Source of the DNA: Bradyrhizobium glycinis
Lineage (GTDB): Bacteria; Pseudomonadota; Alphaproteobacteria; Rhizobiales; Xanthobacteraceae
DNA: 64,000 nt
Reading direction: 5' to 3'
Assembly (NCBI RefSeq): GCF_016031655.1
Contig: NZ_JACCHQ010000033.1
Coordinates: 17,961-81,960 of the forward strand
The notes beneath the pieces were generated by a model, which worked only from the letters and a program-made list of their open reading frames with translations, had not been told where the DNA came from and did not search any database. A program made the position numbers and the translations under genes. Shown piece by piece: positions 34,204 to 41,756 of this stretch; position 1 is the stretch's first letter, and every line of letters begins with the position of its first letter.

Positions 34204-36384
34204 TCAATTCGATCCGACGGTGCCAGTGACCGGCATCGACATGCGGCAGCGCACGCCGCCGGGTTCGAAGGCGAGATCGAACTCGCCGCCGAGATCCGCC
34301 TCGACACAGCGCTCCATCAGCCGCGTGCCGAAGCCACGGCGCATCGGCGGCGTGACTTTCGGCCCGCCGGATTCCACCCATTCGTAATCGAGAATGGTGC
34401 CGTGCCCGGCATTCCGCAGGCTCCATCGCATCGAGAGCGTCCCATCCGGCGCTGACAAGGCACCGTACTTGGTCGCATTGGTCAGGAGCTCGTTGAGAAC
34501 CATTGTGAAACTGAGCGCCGAGCGCGCATTGAGCGCGACGGTCGGACCTTCCATCGTGATCCGGCCATCCTCTGCCACCGCTGCCGTGATGTCCTCGACG
34601 AGCCGCTGGAGCGGAGCGTCCTGCCATTTGCGCTCGGTCAAGAGATCATGCGCACGGGAGAGCGCCAGCAACCGTCCTACGAAGATTCGCTTGAAATCGT
34701 CCAGGCTGTCAGTATGGCGCGCGGTCTGGCTGGCGAGCGATTGTACCGTGGCCAAGGTATTCTTGACGCGGTGATTGAGTTCGTCAATCAGGAGCGTCTG
34801 CGCCGCTTCCGCTCGCTTGCGTTCGGTGATGTCGACCAGCATGTTGACCGCACCGATCATGCTGCCTTCGGAATCGAAGAGCGGCGTCGGATAGGGAATG
34901 AACGGCACGCGCGTGCCGTCCGGGCGCTCCGCGACAGCCTCCATGCCGCGCACGGGCCGCCCTTCCCGCAGCGCGATCGCCATCGGACATTGGTCGTGCG
35001 GCAGAGGCGTGCCGTCGGGCCAATACAGCCTCCAGGTCACGCACCATTCGTCGCCGGGCAACGGCGTCCGCCCGGCCATCTCGACGGCGGTCTTGTTGTA
35101 GAAGGTGATGCGACCGTTTGCGTCGGTGGTGTAGACCGCTGCGGGCAGTGCCTCGAGCAGATCGCGCATATGCTGCTCGCTCTCGCGGATTCGATCCTGC
35201 AATCGCTTGGCTTCGGTGACGTCGTGACTGACACGAACCCCGTAACGGAAGCGTCCCGCGCTGTCCCTGACTGAGGAGCTGAAAATCTCGAGATAGCGCA
35301 CGCTGCCGTCGGGGCGCAGGGCGCGCTTGTAGTAGGAGTAGCTCGGAATCTCGCCCCGCACCTGCTGCTCATAGAGGGCAAGATCCGCGGCGCAATCGTC
35401 GGGATGAGTGTAGTCGGAAAAGCTCATCGCCAGCAGCTCTTCACGGGATCGCCCGGTGATCTCGCTCAGGTAATCGTTGACCCGGAGCAGCCGCCCATGC
35501 TCATCGGCCTCGGCGATGCCGACCTTGGCGGCTTGGTAGGTTGCAGCGAGGCGAGTCTCGCTCGCCTCACGCGCCAGCTCGGCCACGCGCAGCTCGGTGA
35601 CGTCAGTGGTAAAGCAGCGGGTGCTGACGAACTTACCGTCCTCGACACGACTGTTGGAGGTGATCAGCACGTGCTTGATCGAACCGTCCTTCGCGCGCAG
35701 GCGGGCGGGATAGCGGTCCAGCCTTTCGCCACAGGACAGCCGGTGAAGAATGTCGCCGATGACGGGGGCGTCTGCGTGAAATTCGGCCACGTGATGGCCG
35801 ATATATTCTTCGGCGCTGTAGCCCAGCAGATCGAGCTCCGCCTGATTGGCGCGGCGAATGATGCCATCGCCGCCCACGATGTGGAGCCCCACCGCGCTGT
35901 TCTCGAAGAAGTCCTCGAGATCCTTGGTCTTTGCGTGAACCTCTTGTTCGATCTTCTTGCGATCTGAAACGTCCTGAAAGCAGTTGATTGCGCCCTGGAT
36001 GCGGCCGGCGTGATCCCGCAGCGGGCGGATGTTCACGAGCGCGGTGATCCGCGAGCCGTCGGGTCGTTCGATCATGACCTCCGTGTTGCGCGTGGGGAGC
36101 CCGAGCCGGATCGCCGTGGCCATCGGGCAATCGGAATGCGGAAGGTGGGTACCGTCCATGTTGTAGAGATAGTGCGACCCGCAGAACTTCTCGACGGAGC
36201 CAAGCTCAGGAGTTCTGCCCCACACCTCCGCGGCTTCGCGGTTGTAGGTCACGATCCAGCCTTCGCTATCGCAGACATAGACCGCGCCCGGAATGGCCTC
36301 GAGCGCACCCGGAGCCGCCGCCACCAGGGCCTCGAATTCGGTCAGCTTGCGGGCAGAAAGCGGAAATTCCTCGACATTCGACAT
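34204..36384 (-). CDS. multi-PAS sensor histidine kinase, HWE family
   Basis: 726 residues, no membrane segment. Four PAS/PAC units cover residues 20-500, for example AIPGAVYVCDSEGWIVTYNR, FFENSAVGLHIVGGDGIIRR and LLEALPAAVYTTDANGRITF. The kinase core follows: the phospho-acceptor region LLIDELNHRVKNTLATVQSL, then the N-box LNELLTNATKYGAL. The downstream WVESGG gives the W-x-E pattern that names the HWE family. HWE kinases dominate rhizobial signalling; some act in the general stress response or as photoreceptors. No LOV cysteine (NCRFLQ) or bilin site is evident. There is no receiver domain and no partner response regulator nearby. Confidence 0.92.
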   Translation of the reverse strand: MSNVEEFPLSARKLTEFEALVAAAPGALEAIPGAVYVCDSEGWIVTYNREAAEVWGRTPELGSVEKFCGSHYLYNMDGTHLPHSDCPMATAIRLGLPTRNTEVMIERPDGSRITALVNIRPLRDHAGRIQGAINCFQDVSDRKKIEQEVHAKTKDLEDFFENSAVGLHIVGGDGIIRRANQAELDLLGYSAEEYIGHHVAEFHADAPVIGDILHRLSCGERLDRYPARLRAKDGSIKHVLITSNSRVEDGKFVSTRCFTTDVTELRVAELAREASETRLAATYQAAKVGIAEADEHGRLLRVNDYLSEITGRSREELLAMSFSDYTHPDDCAADLALYEQQVRGEIPSYSYYKRALRPDGSVRYLEIFSSSVRDSAGRFRYGVRVSHDVTEAKRLQDRIRESEQHMRDLLEALPAAVYTTDANGRITFYNKTAVEMAGRTPLPGDEWCVTWRLYWPDGTPLPHDQCPMAIALREGRPVRGMEAVAERPDGTRVPFIPYPTPLFDSEGSMIGAVNMLVDITERKRAEAAQTLLIDELNHRVKNTLATVQSLASQTARHTDSLDDFKRIFVGRLLALSRAHDLLTERKWQDAPLQRLVEDITAAVAEDGRITMEGPTVALNARSALSFTMVLNELLTNATKYGALSAPDGTLSMRWSLRNAGHGTILDYEWVESGGPKVTPPMRRGFGTRLMERCVEADLGGEFDLAFEPGGVRCRMSMPVTGTVGSN

Positions 36385-36685
36385 ACTTAGCCCCGACGTG
36401 CCGCAGGCGGGCGCCTACGCGATGGGATTGAACGCTTGGAAGCCCCGAGCGTTCCGAGGCCCGCCAACCGCTCGTTGAGAAGCGCCCGCGACACGGCGCT
36501 TCGACGGTCGGGCCTGCCCCCGGCGGGAAAGATAGGATCAAACCTCGCGCCGTGCGGTTATCGCCTCGCTGAGACGGTCGGGAAACTCCGGCCGACGGGC
36601 CCTGGTCGACATTGCATCACGCGCACCGCGGGCGGCTCATCGCCGGCGCTGTGGCGCGCGCGTGCGTGCAACGAAGCGAGGTGAC
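36385..36685. other. 301-bp divergent gap, no gene seen
   Basis: This GC-rich gap lies between the HWE kinase start and the small secreted protein and must carry both promoters. A GAACGCT/AGCGTTC inverted pair is visible around 36430-36455; its role is unclear. No open frame, RNA gene or dispersed repeat is recognised. Confidence 0.5.
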
Positions 36686-37045
36686 ATGGCGATCCCGGCG
36701 TTCAGAACGATCCCTCTCGTCGCGGTTGCGGCCCTGATCGGGCTCGCCGCGGAGGCCCGCGACGACGGGCGCTACGCGAACTCCCCGCTCAAGGGCTGGT
36801 TCGAGAGCCTGCAAAGCAAGGGTGGCGGTCCCTGTTGTGCCGACGCCGACGGCACCGCGCTCGACGACGTCGACTGGGAGACGCGGGACGGACATTACCG
36901 GGTGCGGCTCCTCGGCAACTGGGTCGAGGTGCCCGACGACACTGTGATCACCGAGCCCAACCGCGCCGAGCGCACCATGGTCTGGCCTTACTACGTCAAC
37001 GGCCGTCCCAAGATCCGCTGCTTCATGCCTGGCAGCATGACGTGA
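36686..37045 (+). CDS. small secreted protein, rhizobial family of unknown function
   Basis: 119 residues from ATG 36686, with GCGAGGTG before it. A signal peptide (FRTIPLVAVAALIGLAAEA) precedes a conserved mature part: SPLKGWFESLQSKGGGPCC, then ADADGTALDDVDWETRDGHY, VRLLGNWVEVPDDTVITEPN and IRCFMPGSMT at the end. The vicinal cysteine pair plus the C-terminal Cys would allow disulfides. Very similar small proteins recur in Bradyrhizobium and Rhodopseudomonas as unnamed periplasmic proteins. It is monocistronic; the next gene on the right is a tiny membrane ORF on the other strand. Confidence 0.78.
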   Translation: MAIPAFRTIPLVAVAALIGLAAEARDDGRYANSPLKGWFESLQSKGGGPCCADADGTALDDVDWETRDGHYRVRLLGNWVEVPDDTVITEPNRAERTMVWPYYVNGRPKIRCFMPGSMT

Positions 37046-37075
37046 TCCGGAACAAGCTCGGCAAGGCCGAAGAGC

Positions 37076-37198
37076 TCACATCGATTGTCGGGCCGCCCGC
37101 ACTTCGGCGAATTCGGCGTCGGGGTGGCTGACGATGGTGGCGACCATGATGCCGCTGATGATCAGCGACCAAGCGGTGTTCCAATAGATCCAAAACAC
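37076..37198 (-). CDS. tiny single-pass membrane protein (about 40 residues)
   Basis: Reading from GTG 37198 gives a start like M(V)FWIYWNTAWSLIISGIM followed by VATIVSHPDAEFAEVR and a short tail. One hydrophobic segment is clear, then a charged end. The start is supported by GGGAGG about eight bases upstream on the reverse strand. The longer reading in this frame (to 37498) is Arg/Pro-rich and looks non-coding. Function is unknown. Support is moderate because the gene is very short. Confidence 0.45.
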   Translation of the reverse strand: MFWIYWNTAWSLIISGIMVATIVSHPDAEFAEVRAARQSM

Positions 37199-37620
37199 GA
37201 GCCAGCCTCCCTGTCCCTCTCTCACGTCCCGAGCTAACGGCAGAGGATGCCGCCGTTCCCGGCGCGAGGCCTGCCGCGAGGGCGGCGGCAAGGTACTATT
37301 TTGGTTTGGTCGGCGGCGCCGCCCGATCGGTTTGGCCGGTGTGGCGCTTTGCCACGACGTCCGTGTCGCGCTCGCCCTCGTACGGGCGCGGCGGAAGCTT
37401 GGGCTGGCCGGCTTGACCGCCATGCTTGCCGCCCATGTCGGGCTTGCCTTCGAGGTCGTTTGCGCGGGACATGCCGGTTCAATGCGTTCGCAGGGCATTG
37501 GTTCGCGACAGCATCGGCCGTTTTCGCCCTGTGAACGGCCTCATAGAACCGCCGCTCTTTGCGGTGCAGGATCGCTGACGCGGCCCTTGGCCTCGCGGCT
37601 TGCACCGATGGATTGGCCTG
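37199..37620. other. about 420-bp stretch without a convincing gene
   Basis: Several overlapping frames are open because of high GC, but all read as Arg/Ala/Pro-rich and have no ribosome site. It probably holds promoters for the tiny membrane ORF (leftward) and for the small ORF at 37621 or the lactonase (rightward). No repeat or RNA gene is recognised. Confidence 0.45.
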
Positions 37621-37752
37621 ATGCGAAAACGACTCATCCTCTGGACCTTCATGACCTCTGCCCTGGTCGCGATCACCGTGTGGACCGTGCTCGGGCCGCC
37701 GGACCAGCCGCCCGGGTTGCATCTGCCCTCCCGAACCGCGGCGGTGCGCTGA
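37621..37752 (+). CDS. possible tiny membrane protein (43 residues)
   Basis: The frame from ATG 37621 reads MRKRLILWTFMTSALVAITV, then WTVLGPPDQPPGLHLPSRTA and ends after a few residues. It has two basic residues, one hydrophobic segment and a proline-rich tail, like many small rhizobial inner-membrane proteins. No good ribosome site precedes it (GGATTGGCCTG), so translation is uncertain. Confidence 0.33.
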   Translation: MRKRLILWTFMTSALVAITVWTVLGPPDQPPGLHLPSRTAAVR

Positions 37753-37883
37753 CCTGTCATCCCGCGACCGATGCGATTTCGGCATCGATCGATCCCGATT
37801 GGATTTTGGTGCGGCGGCGCTCCGCCCGCTATCCTGGCGGCAAAACGATAATGCCGCGAGCCGGCTTTCAGGAGGAGCCCAAG

Positions 37884-39020
37884 TTGAGACCCATGTCGAG
37901 ACCGATCCGACGCATCGCATCGCGCGCGCCACGCGCTGCGATCGCCGCTGCCCTGTTCGCTTCTGTCACCCTCGTTTCTGGAGTCCGTGCCGGCATGGCC
38001 GAAACCTTCGCCTATGTCGGCAACGCCGACAGCAACGACATCAGCGTGTTCAAGATGAGCGAGAGCGGCGAGATGACGCTCGTGCAGACGGCCGCCTTCA
38101 AGGGCATCGAAAAGCCGGGCTCCTCGACACCGCTCGCGATCACGCCCGACCACCGCGTGCTGATTGCCGGCATCCGCTCGCAGCCCTATCTTGCGGTGAG
38201 CTTTGCGATCGATCCCAAGACGGGCCAGCTCGGCCATCTCGGCAACGGACCGCTCGCGGACAGCATGGCCCATATCGCCATCGACCGCAGCGGCAAGTAC
38301 CTGTTCAGCGCCTCCTATGGCGGCAACAAGGTCGCGCTGAATCCGCTGCTTGGCACCGGCGTCGCCGGCGAGCCCAAGCAGGTGATCCCGACCGGGCTGA
38401 ACGCCCACGCCTTCCTGCCCTCGCCCGACAACCGCTTCGCGTTCGCCACCAATCTCGGCTCCGATCAGGTGCTGGCCTTCGCATTCGAGGCCACGACCGG
38501 CACCCTGACGCCGAACGATCCGCCGGCGCACAAGGTGCCGGAGAAATCGGGGCCGCGGCACTTCGTGTTTCACCCCGGCGGCAAGTTCGTCTATCTCCTC
38601 CACGAGCTGAACGGCGACGTCGCGGCATTCTCTTATGAGGCCAAGAGCGGCGCCTGGAACGAGATCCAGCGCACCACCGCGCTGCCGGAGGGGTTTTCCG
38701 GAAAACCCTGGGGCGCCGACATCCACATCACGCCGGACGGCCGCTTCCTCTACGCTTCCGAGCGCACCACCAGCACGCTCACCGCCTACAAGGTCGACGG
38801 CTCGAGCGGCAAGCTCACCACGATCGGCAGCGTGCCGACCGAGAAGCAGCCGCGCGGCTTTCAGGTCGATCCCAGCGGCCGCTATCTCGCCGCGGTCGGC
38901 GAGCTCTCCGACAGCATGACGGTCTATACCATCGACCAGGGCAGCGGCGCGCTGGCCAAGCTGAAATCCTATCCCACGGGCAAGAAACCGAACTGGGTCG
39001 AGTTTCTGAGCCTGCCGTGA
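37884..39020 (+). CDS. secreted beta-propeller lactonase family protein (6-phosphogluconolactonase-like)
   Basis: About 378 residues. The start chosen is TTG 37884 because AGGAGG lies eight bases upstream; ATG 37893 is nearly equivalent and ATG 37851 precedes the ribosome site. A signal peptide (AAIAAALFASVTLVSGVRAG) leads into a seven-bladed propeller with repeated blade motifs: TFAYVGNADSNDISVFKMSE, HIAIDRSGKYLFSASYGGNK, GPRHFVFHPGGKFVYLLHEL, DIHITPDGRFLYASERTTST and GFQVDPSGRYLAAVGELSD. This is the lactonase 7-bladed propeller family (YbhE/Pgl type). The signal peptide suggests a periplasmic substrate rather than 6-phosphogluconolactone. Confidence 0.87.
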   Translation: MRPMSRPIRRIASRAPRAAIAAALFASVTLVSGVRAGMAETFAYVGNADSNDISVFKMSESGEMTLVQTAAFKGIEKPGSSTPLAITPDHRVLIAGIRSQPYLAVSFAIDPKTGQLGHLGNGPLADSMAHIAIDRSGKYLFSASYGGNKVALNPLLGTGVAGEPKQVIPTGLNAHAFLPSPDNRFAFATNLGSDQVLAFAFEATTGTLTPNDPPAHKVPEKSGPRHFVFHPGGKFVYLLHELNGDVAAFSYEAKSGAWNEIQRTTALPEGFSGKPWGADIHITPDGRFLYASERTTSTLTAYKVDGSSGKLTTIGSVPTEKQPRGFQVDPSGRYLAAVGELSDSMTVYTIDQGSGALAKLKSYPTGKKPNWVEFLSLP

Positions 39021-39088
39021 GGGGCCGTCGCCGACCTACGTAATCATCCGTAATTTCGCGAGGCCCGGCTTGGCGCCATATCTCGGTC

Positions 39089-39259
39089 ATGGACCGGCAG
39101 ATTGTCTTCAAATGCCCCCGGACGGGCCTCAACGTGCAGCATCGGCTTACCGACGAGCCGGCCGATCGCACGCACGTGTCGGTGTCCTGTCCGGCCTGCA
39201 CGCAGTTCCATCTGATCGAGCGGACAAGCGGCAAGCTGGTCGGTGATCGGCGCCGCTGA
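39089..39259 (+). CDS. small cysteine-containing protein (56 residues)
   Basis: ATG 39089 opens a 57-codon frame: MDRQIVFKCPRTGLNVQHRL, then TDEPADRTHVSVSCPACTQF and HLIERTSGKLVGDRRR. One KCPRTG and one SCPAC motif suggest a small zinc-ribbon-like fold with three cysteines and nearby histidines. No strong ribosome site is present, but the frame has sensible composition and ends cleanly. It lies between the lactonase and the second RND adaptor, same strand. Function unknown. Confidence 0.6.
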   Translation: MDRQIVFKCPRTGLNVQHRLTDEPADRTHVSVSCPACTQFHLIERTSGKLVGDRRR

Positions 39260-39426
39260 CGCCCGCCGCGCGCGACGCGAGCTCTTCGGAGCGAACCTGT
39301 TTTCCAATCCTGCGACTCATCAAAGACTTGCCGCGACTGCCTGCGGCGGCGTGGCGTCCTGTTTCGGGACGACGCGGCCGTAGTGCGGGCGGCGACCATC
39401 TGCTATCGATTGGAGGCATAGCCCCC

Positions 39427-40332
39427 GTGGAATTTCCGATGCGTCATTTGCCCCGCGCCGTTGTTCGAAGCCTGTATCCCGCAGCCGTCGCCGGCCTGCT
39501 CATCCTCAACCCCCATCCGGCCGGTGCCGCCGATGACGACGCGCCCAAGGGGCCGGCGGTCACGGTGCTGAAGGTCGCGAAATCCTGCTTCTCTGACATC
39601 GTCGAGGCCACCGGCACGATCATCGCGCGCGAGGAAACCTCGGTGCGGCCGGAGCGTCCCGGCCTGAAGGTCACGGATGTGCTGGCGGAAGCCGGCGATA
39701 CCACAACCGCCGGCCAGGTGCTGGCGCGGCTGGCGCTGCCCGAGGGCGGCACGCTTCAGGTCACCGCCCCCGTGGCGGGGGTGATCGCGACCTCGACCGC
39801 GCAGATCGGCAACTTCGCCTCGGCCAAGGGCGAGGCGCTGTTCACGATCGTGGCACGCAGCGAGTACGATCTCGTCGGCCTCGTCGCCACCACCGATGTG
39901 CGCAAGCTCGCGGTCAATCAGCAGGCCACCGTCCGGATCGCAGGCGCCGGCGACATCAGCGGCAAGGTGCGCCGCATCGGCCCGACCGTCGAGCCGAACA
40001 TCCAGCAGGGCATGGTTTATATCGGCATCTCCTCGCAGAAGCGGCTGCTGCTGAATGCGAGCGGGCGCGCGCTGATCAAGACCGGGCAGAGCTGCAACGT
40101 CGCCGTGCCGCTGACAGCAGTGCAATATTCATCCGCCGGCACGGTGGTGCAGGTGATCCGCCGCAACCGCGTCGAGACCAAGCGTGTCGAGGTCGGCTTG
40201 ATGTCGGGCGGCAATATCGAGATCCGCGACGGCCTCAACGAGGGCGATGTTGTCGTCGCCCGCGCCGGCGCTTTGCTGCGCGAAGGCGATCCGGTGCGTC
40301 CCGTGATGGCGAGCGCGGAAGCGGCGAAGTAG
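39427..40332 (+). CDS. RND efflux periplasmic adaptor without its pump (HlyD/MFP family)
   Basis: 301 residues from GTG 39427, preceded by GGAGG with a 10-base spacer; ATG 39439 is the alternative. An N-terminal signal peptide (LYPAAVAGLLILNPHPAGA) is followed by the barrel-sandwich (VRPERPGLKVTDVLAEAGDT, LQVTAPVAGVIATSTAQIGN), a beta-barrel (QQATVRIAGAGDISG) and a membrane-proximal part (RVEVGLMSGGNIEIRDGLNE). It is a clear paralogue of the adaptor at 12674-13603, sharing the KSCFSDIVEATG segment and a second conserved cysteine (GQSCNVAVP). No RND permease follows; instead comes a repeat and a convergent dead-caspase gene. It may serve the pump at 13603 or another pump elsewhere. Confidence 0.85.
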   Translation: MEFPMRHLPRAVVRSLYPAAVAGLLILNPHPAGAADDDAPKGPAVTVLKVAKSCFSDIVEATGTIIAREETSVRPERPGLKVTDVLAEAGDTTTAGQVLARLALPEGGTLQVTAPVAGVIATSTAQIGNFASAKGEALFTIVARSEYDLVGLVATTDVRKLAVNQQATVRIAGAGDISGKVRRIGPTVEPNIQQGMVYIGISSQKRLLLNASGRALIKTGQSCNVAVPLTAVQYSSAGTVVQVIRRNRVETKRVEVGLMSGGNIEIRDGLNEGDVVVARAGALLREGDPVRPVMASAEAAK

Positions 40333-40343
40333 AAGCGGTGCTT

Positions 40344-40535
40344 CACCCTCCCCTGGAGGGGACCTGGAGGGGGAGGGTCGCTTCGCATGTAGCGAAGCGA
40401 AATGCGAAGCGGGGTGGGGTGACGGTCCCTCCGCCGCGACGAACAGTGCCCGAGTGGAGAGATCACCCCACTCCGTCACGCAATCTCGCTTCGCTTGATC
40501 GCGTGCCGACCCTCCCCCTCCAGGGGAGGGTAAGA
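40344..40535. repeat. palindromic repeat family A, copy 2 (with internal duplication)
   Basis: Ends CACCCTCCCCTGGAGGGG and CCCCTCCAGGGGAGGGTAAG are complementary. The core carries GGGGTGGGGTGACGGTCCCT and GTGCCCGAGTGGAGAGATCA, as in copy 3. The left end contains a short tandem duplication (CTGGAGGGGAC-CTGGAGGGGG) absent from the other copies. It lies between the convergent adaptor and caspase-fold genes. Confidence 0.85.
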
Positions 40536-40538
40536 AAA

Positions 40539-41387
40539 CTAACCGCCGGCTTCGCCGAAACGGACGTCTTCGAGCAACGACGACGATACGGTCGGGACTT
40601 GGTCGCCTTCGCTGGCGCGGGAGATGGCGAGGCGGGTCTTGTTGAAGACGCTCTCGGCGCTGCCGGGCTTGCTGAGGTTGTTGAGGAACTCGCTGACCAG
40701 CACGCTGTGCTCGCCCTTGCCGTCATCGACGACCTTGCCGGGCGAGGCGGAGGTGAGGATCAGCGCATTGTCGGACGCGCTGATCGGCGCGAGACCGTGG
40801 CTGTAGGAGCGGAAGCGGCGCTCGTACGGATTGCGGCGGGAGGCATCGAGCACGACGAGCTTGGCCTTGGCACCCTGCTCTTTCATCATGTCGAGCACGC
40901 CGTCGATGGAGACGCCATGGCGGCGGACATCGCTTTCCTTCCAGATCACGGCATCGACCGGCAGCATGTAGCTCTCGCGGCCGGCCTGCACGCCGTAGCC
41001 GCCGAAGAACAGCATAACGACGCTGTCGCGCGTGATCCGGGACTTCAGGCGGCTCACGGCACGGACCATGTCGTCCTTGGTCGCGTCTTCCACCATATCG
41101 ACGTCAAAGCCGTTCTTGCGCAGCGACGAGGACAGCGCGCGGGCGTCGTTGATCGACTGCGTCAGCGGCGCGCTGGCGTCGGGATAATGTCCATTGCCGA
41201 TGACGAGCGCGAGGCGCGAGGTCTGGCCGATCGAACCGGTGATCTGGTCGGTCGAGACGGCCTTGGCGGCATCGATCGCGCGCATGTTGAGAGCAGCATG
41301 GGCGCCGATCACCAGCGACACCGTGCCGATGAGGGCTGCGGCGAGGGCGATCGTACGTCTGGAAAGGTCGAGCTGCTTTACATTCAT
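40539..41387 (-). CDS. second caspase-fold (C14) protein lacking the catalytic dyad
   Basis: 282 residues from ATG 41387 (MNVKQLDLSRRTIALAAA). An N-terminal hydrophobic segment (residues 12-32) acts as signal or anchor. The caspase-like domain follows: RLALVIGNGHYPDASAPLTQ, VVMLFFGGYGVQAGRESYML, VLDASRRNPYERRFRSYSHG. The catalytic His and Cys positions are Y131 (GGYG) and S183 (DASR), so the protein should be inactive as a peptidase. Around these positions it is close to the protein at 10133-11698 (SRRNP-ERRFRS is shared), but it has no proline-rich linker and no TPRs. It lies beside an RND adaptor paralogue, repeating the neighbourhood of the first copy. Confidence 0.87.
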   Translation of the reverse strand: MNVKQLDLSRRTIALAAALIGTVSLVIGAHAALNMRAIDAAKAVSTDQITGSIGQTSRLALVIGNGHYPDASAPLTQSINDARALSSSLRKNGFDVDMVEDATKDDMVRAVSRLKSRITRDSVVMLFFGGYGVQAGRESYMLPVDAVIWKESDVRRHGVSIDGVLDMMKEQGAKAKLVVLDASRRNPYERRFRSYSHGLAPISASDNALILTSASPGKVVDDGKGEHSVLVSEFLNNLSKPGSAESVFNKTRLAISRASEGDQVPTVSSSLLEDVRFGEAGG

Positions 41388-41630
41388 CTCGCTTCGTTTC
41401 CTGTGCCAAAGACCAGCCAAGCGCGCGCACACTGTTTGAGTAGCGCGATAGCGTCTTTAGGTTTGAGGGATTGGCCGGGGAAGTGCCCCCGAATTGCGCG
41501 CAATTTGCGGCGCCGCACCAAACAAACCCTTAACCCGATATAGGCCCTGGGGCAATAGATTGCCCAAAATTTGAGCTAAGCGACTGAGCCTGTTAGCTAA
41601 TTCTCCGAGCTCAATTCCTGCTTTGCTGGT

Positions 41631-41652
41631 ATCCCCGTAGCCTTCCGGGGAT
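41631..41652 (+). promoter_or_regulatory. hairpin covering the ribosome site of the possible leader peptide
   Basis: ATCCCCG (41631-41637) pairs with CGGGGAT (41646-41652) around an 8-base loop. The right arm contains the only purine-rich stretch (GGGGAT) before the ATG at 41658, so folding would hide the ribosome site. No T-run follows, so it is not a typical terminator. Confidence 0.4.
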
Positions 41653-41657
41653 CGACC

Positions 41658-41723
41658 ATGCAGCTCTCGCGCCGGCTTTTCCGTGACGTTCATCACATTT
41701 GTATTTCCCGCGAATCCGGGTAG
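41658..41723 (+). CDS. possible leader peptide of 21 residues (uORF)
   Basis: ATG 41658 starts a short frame, MQLSRRLFRDVHHICISRES plus one glycine, ending at TAG 41721-41723. It lies 33 bases before the ATG of the toroid-like gene and directly after a hairpin. Arg, His and Cys codons (HHIC near the end) could make translation speed depend on an amino acid supply, as in attenuator leaders. Conservation is needed before accepting it; there is no homology evidence here. Confidence 0.35.
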   Translation: MQLSRRLFRDVHHICISRESG

Positions 41724-41756
41724 CCTTTTCAACGACTTGCAGGGGGTGGCGCGCCG

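Larger units (their letters stand above)
41388..41756. other. 369-bp divergent gap containing a possible leader peptide and hairpin
   Basis: The gap separates the leftward caspase-fold gene from the rightward toroid-like gene. Its centre is less GC-rich (around 41540-41620) and likely carries promoters. The right third holds a hairpin at 41631-41652 and a 21-codon frame at 41658-41723, described separately. No RNA gene family is recognised. Confidence 0.5.

Noticed and set aside
37332..37883. Upstream extension of the lactonase frame
   Set aside because: The residues are Arg/Pro/His-rich without homology, and the ribosome site AGGAGG at 37870-37875 places the start at 37884.
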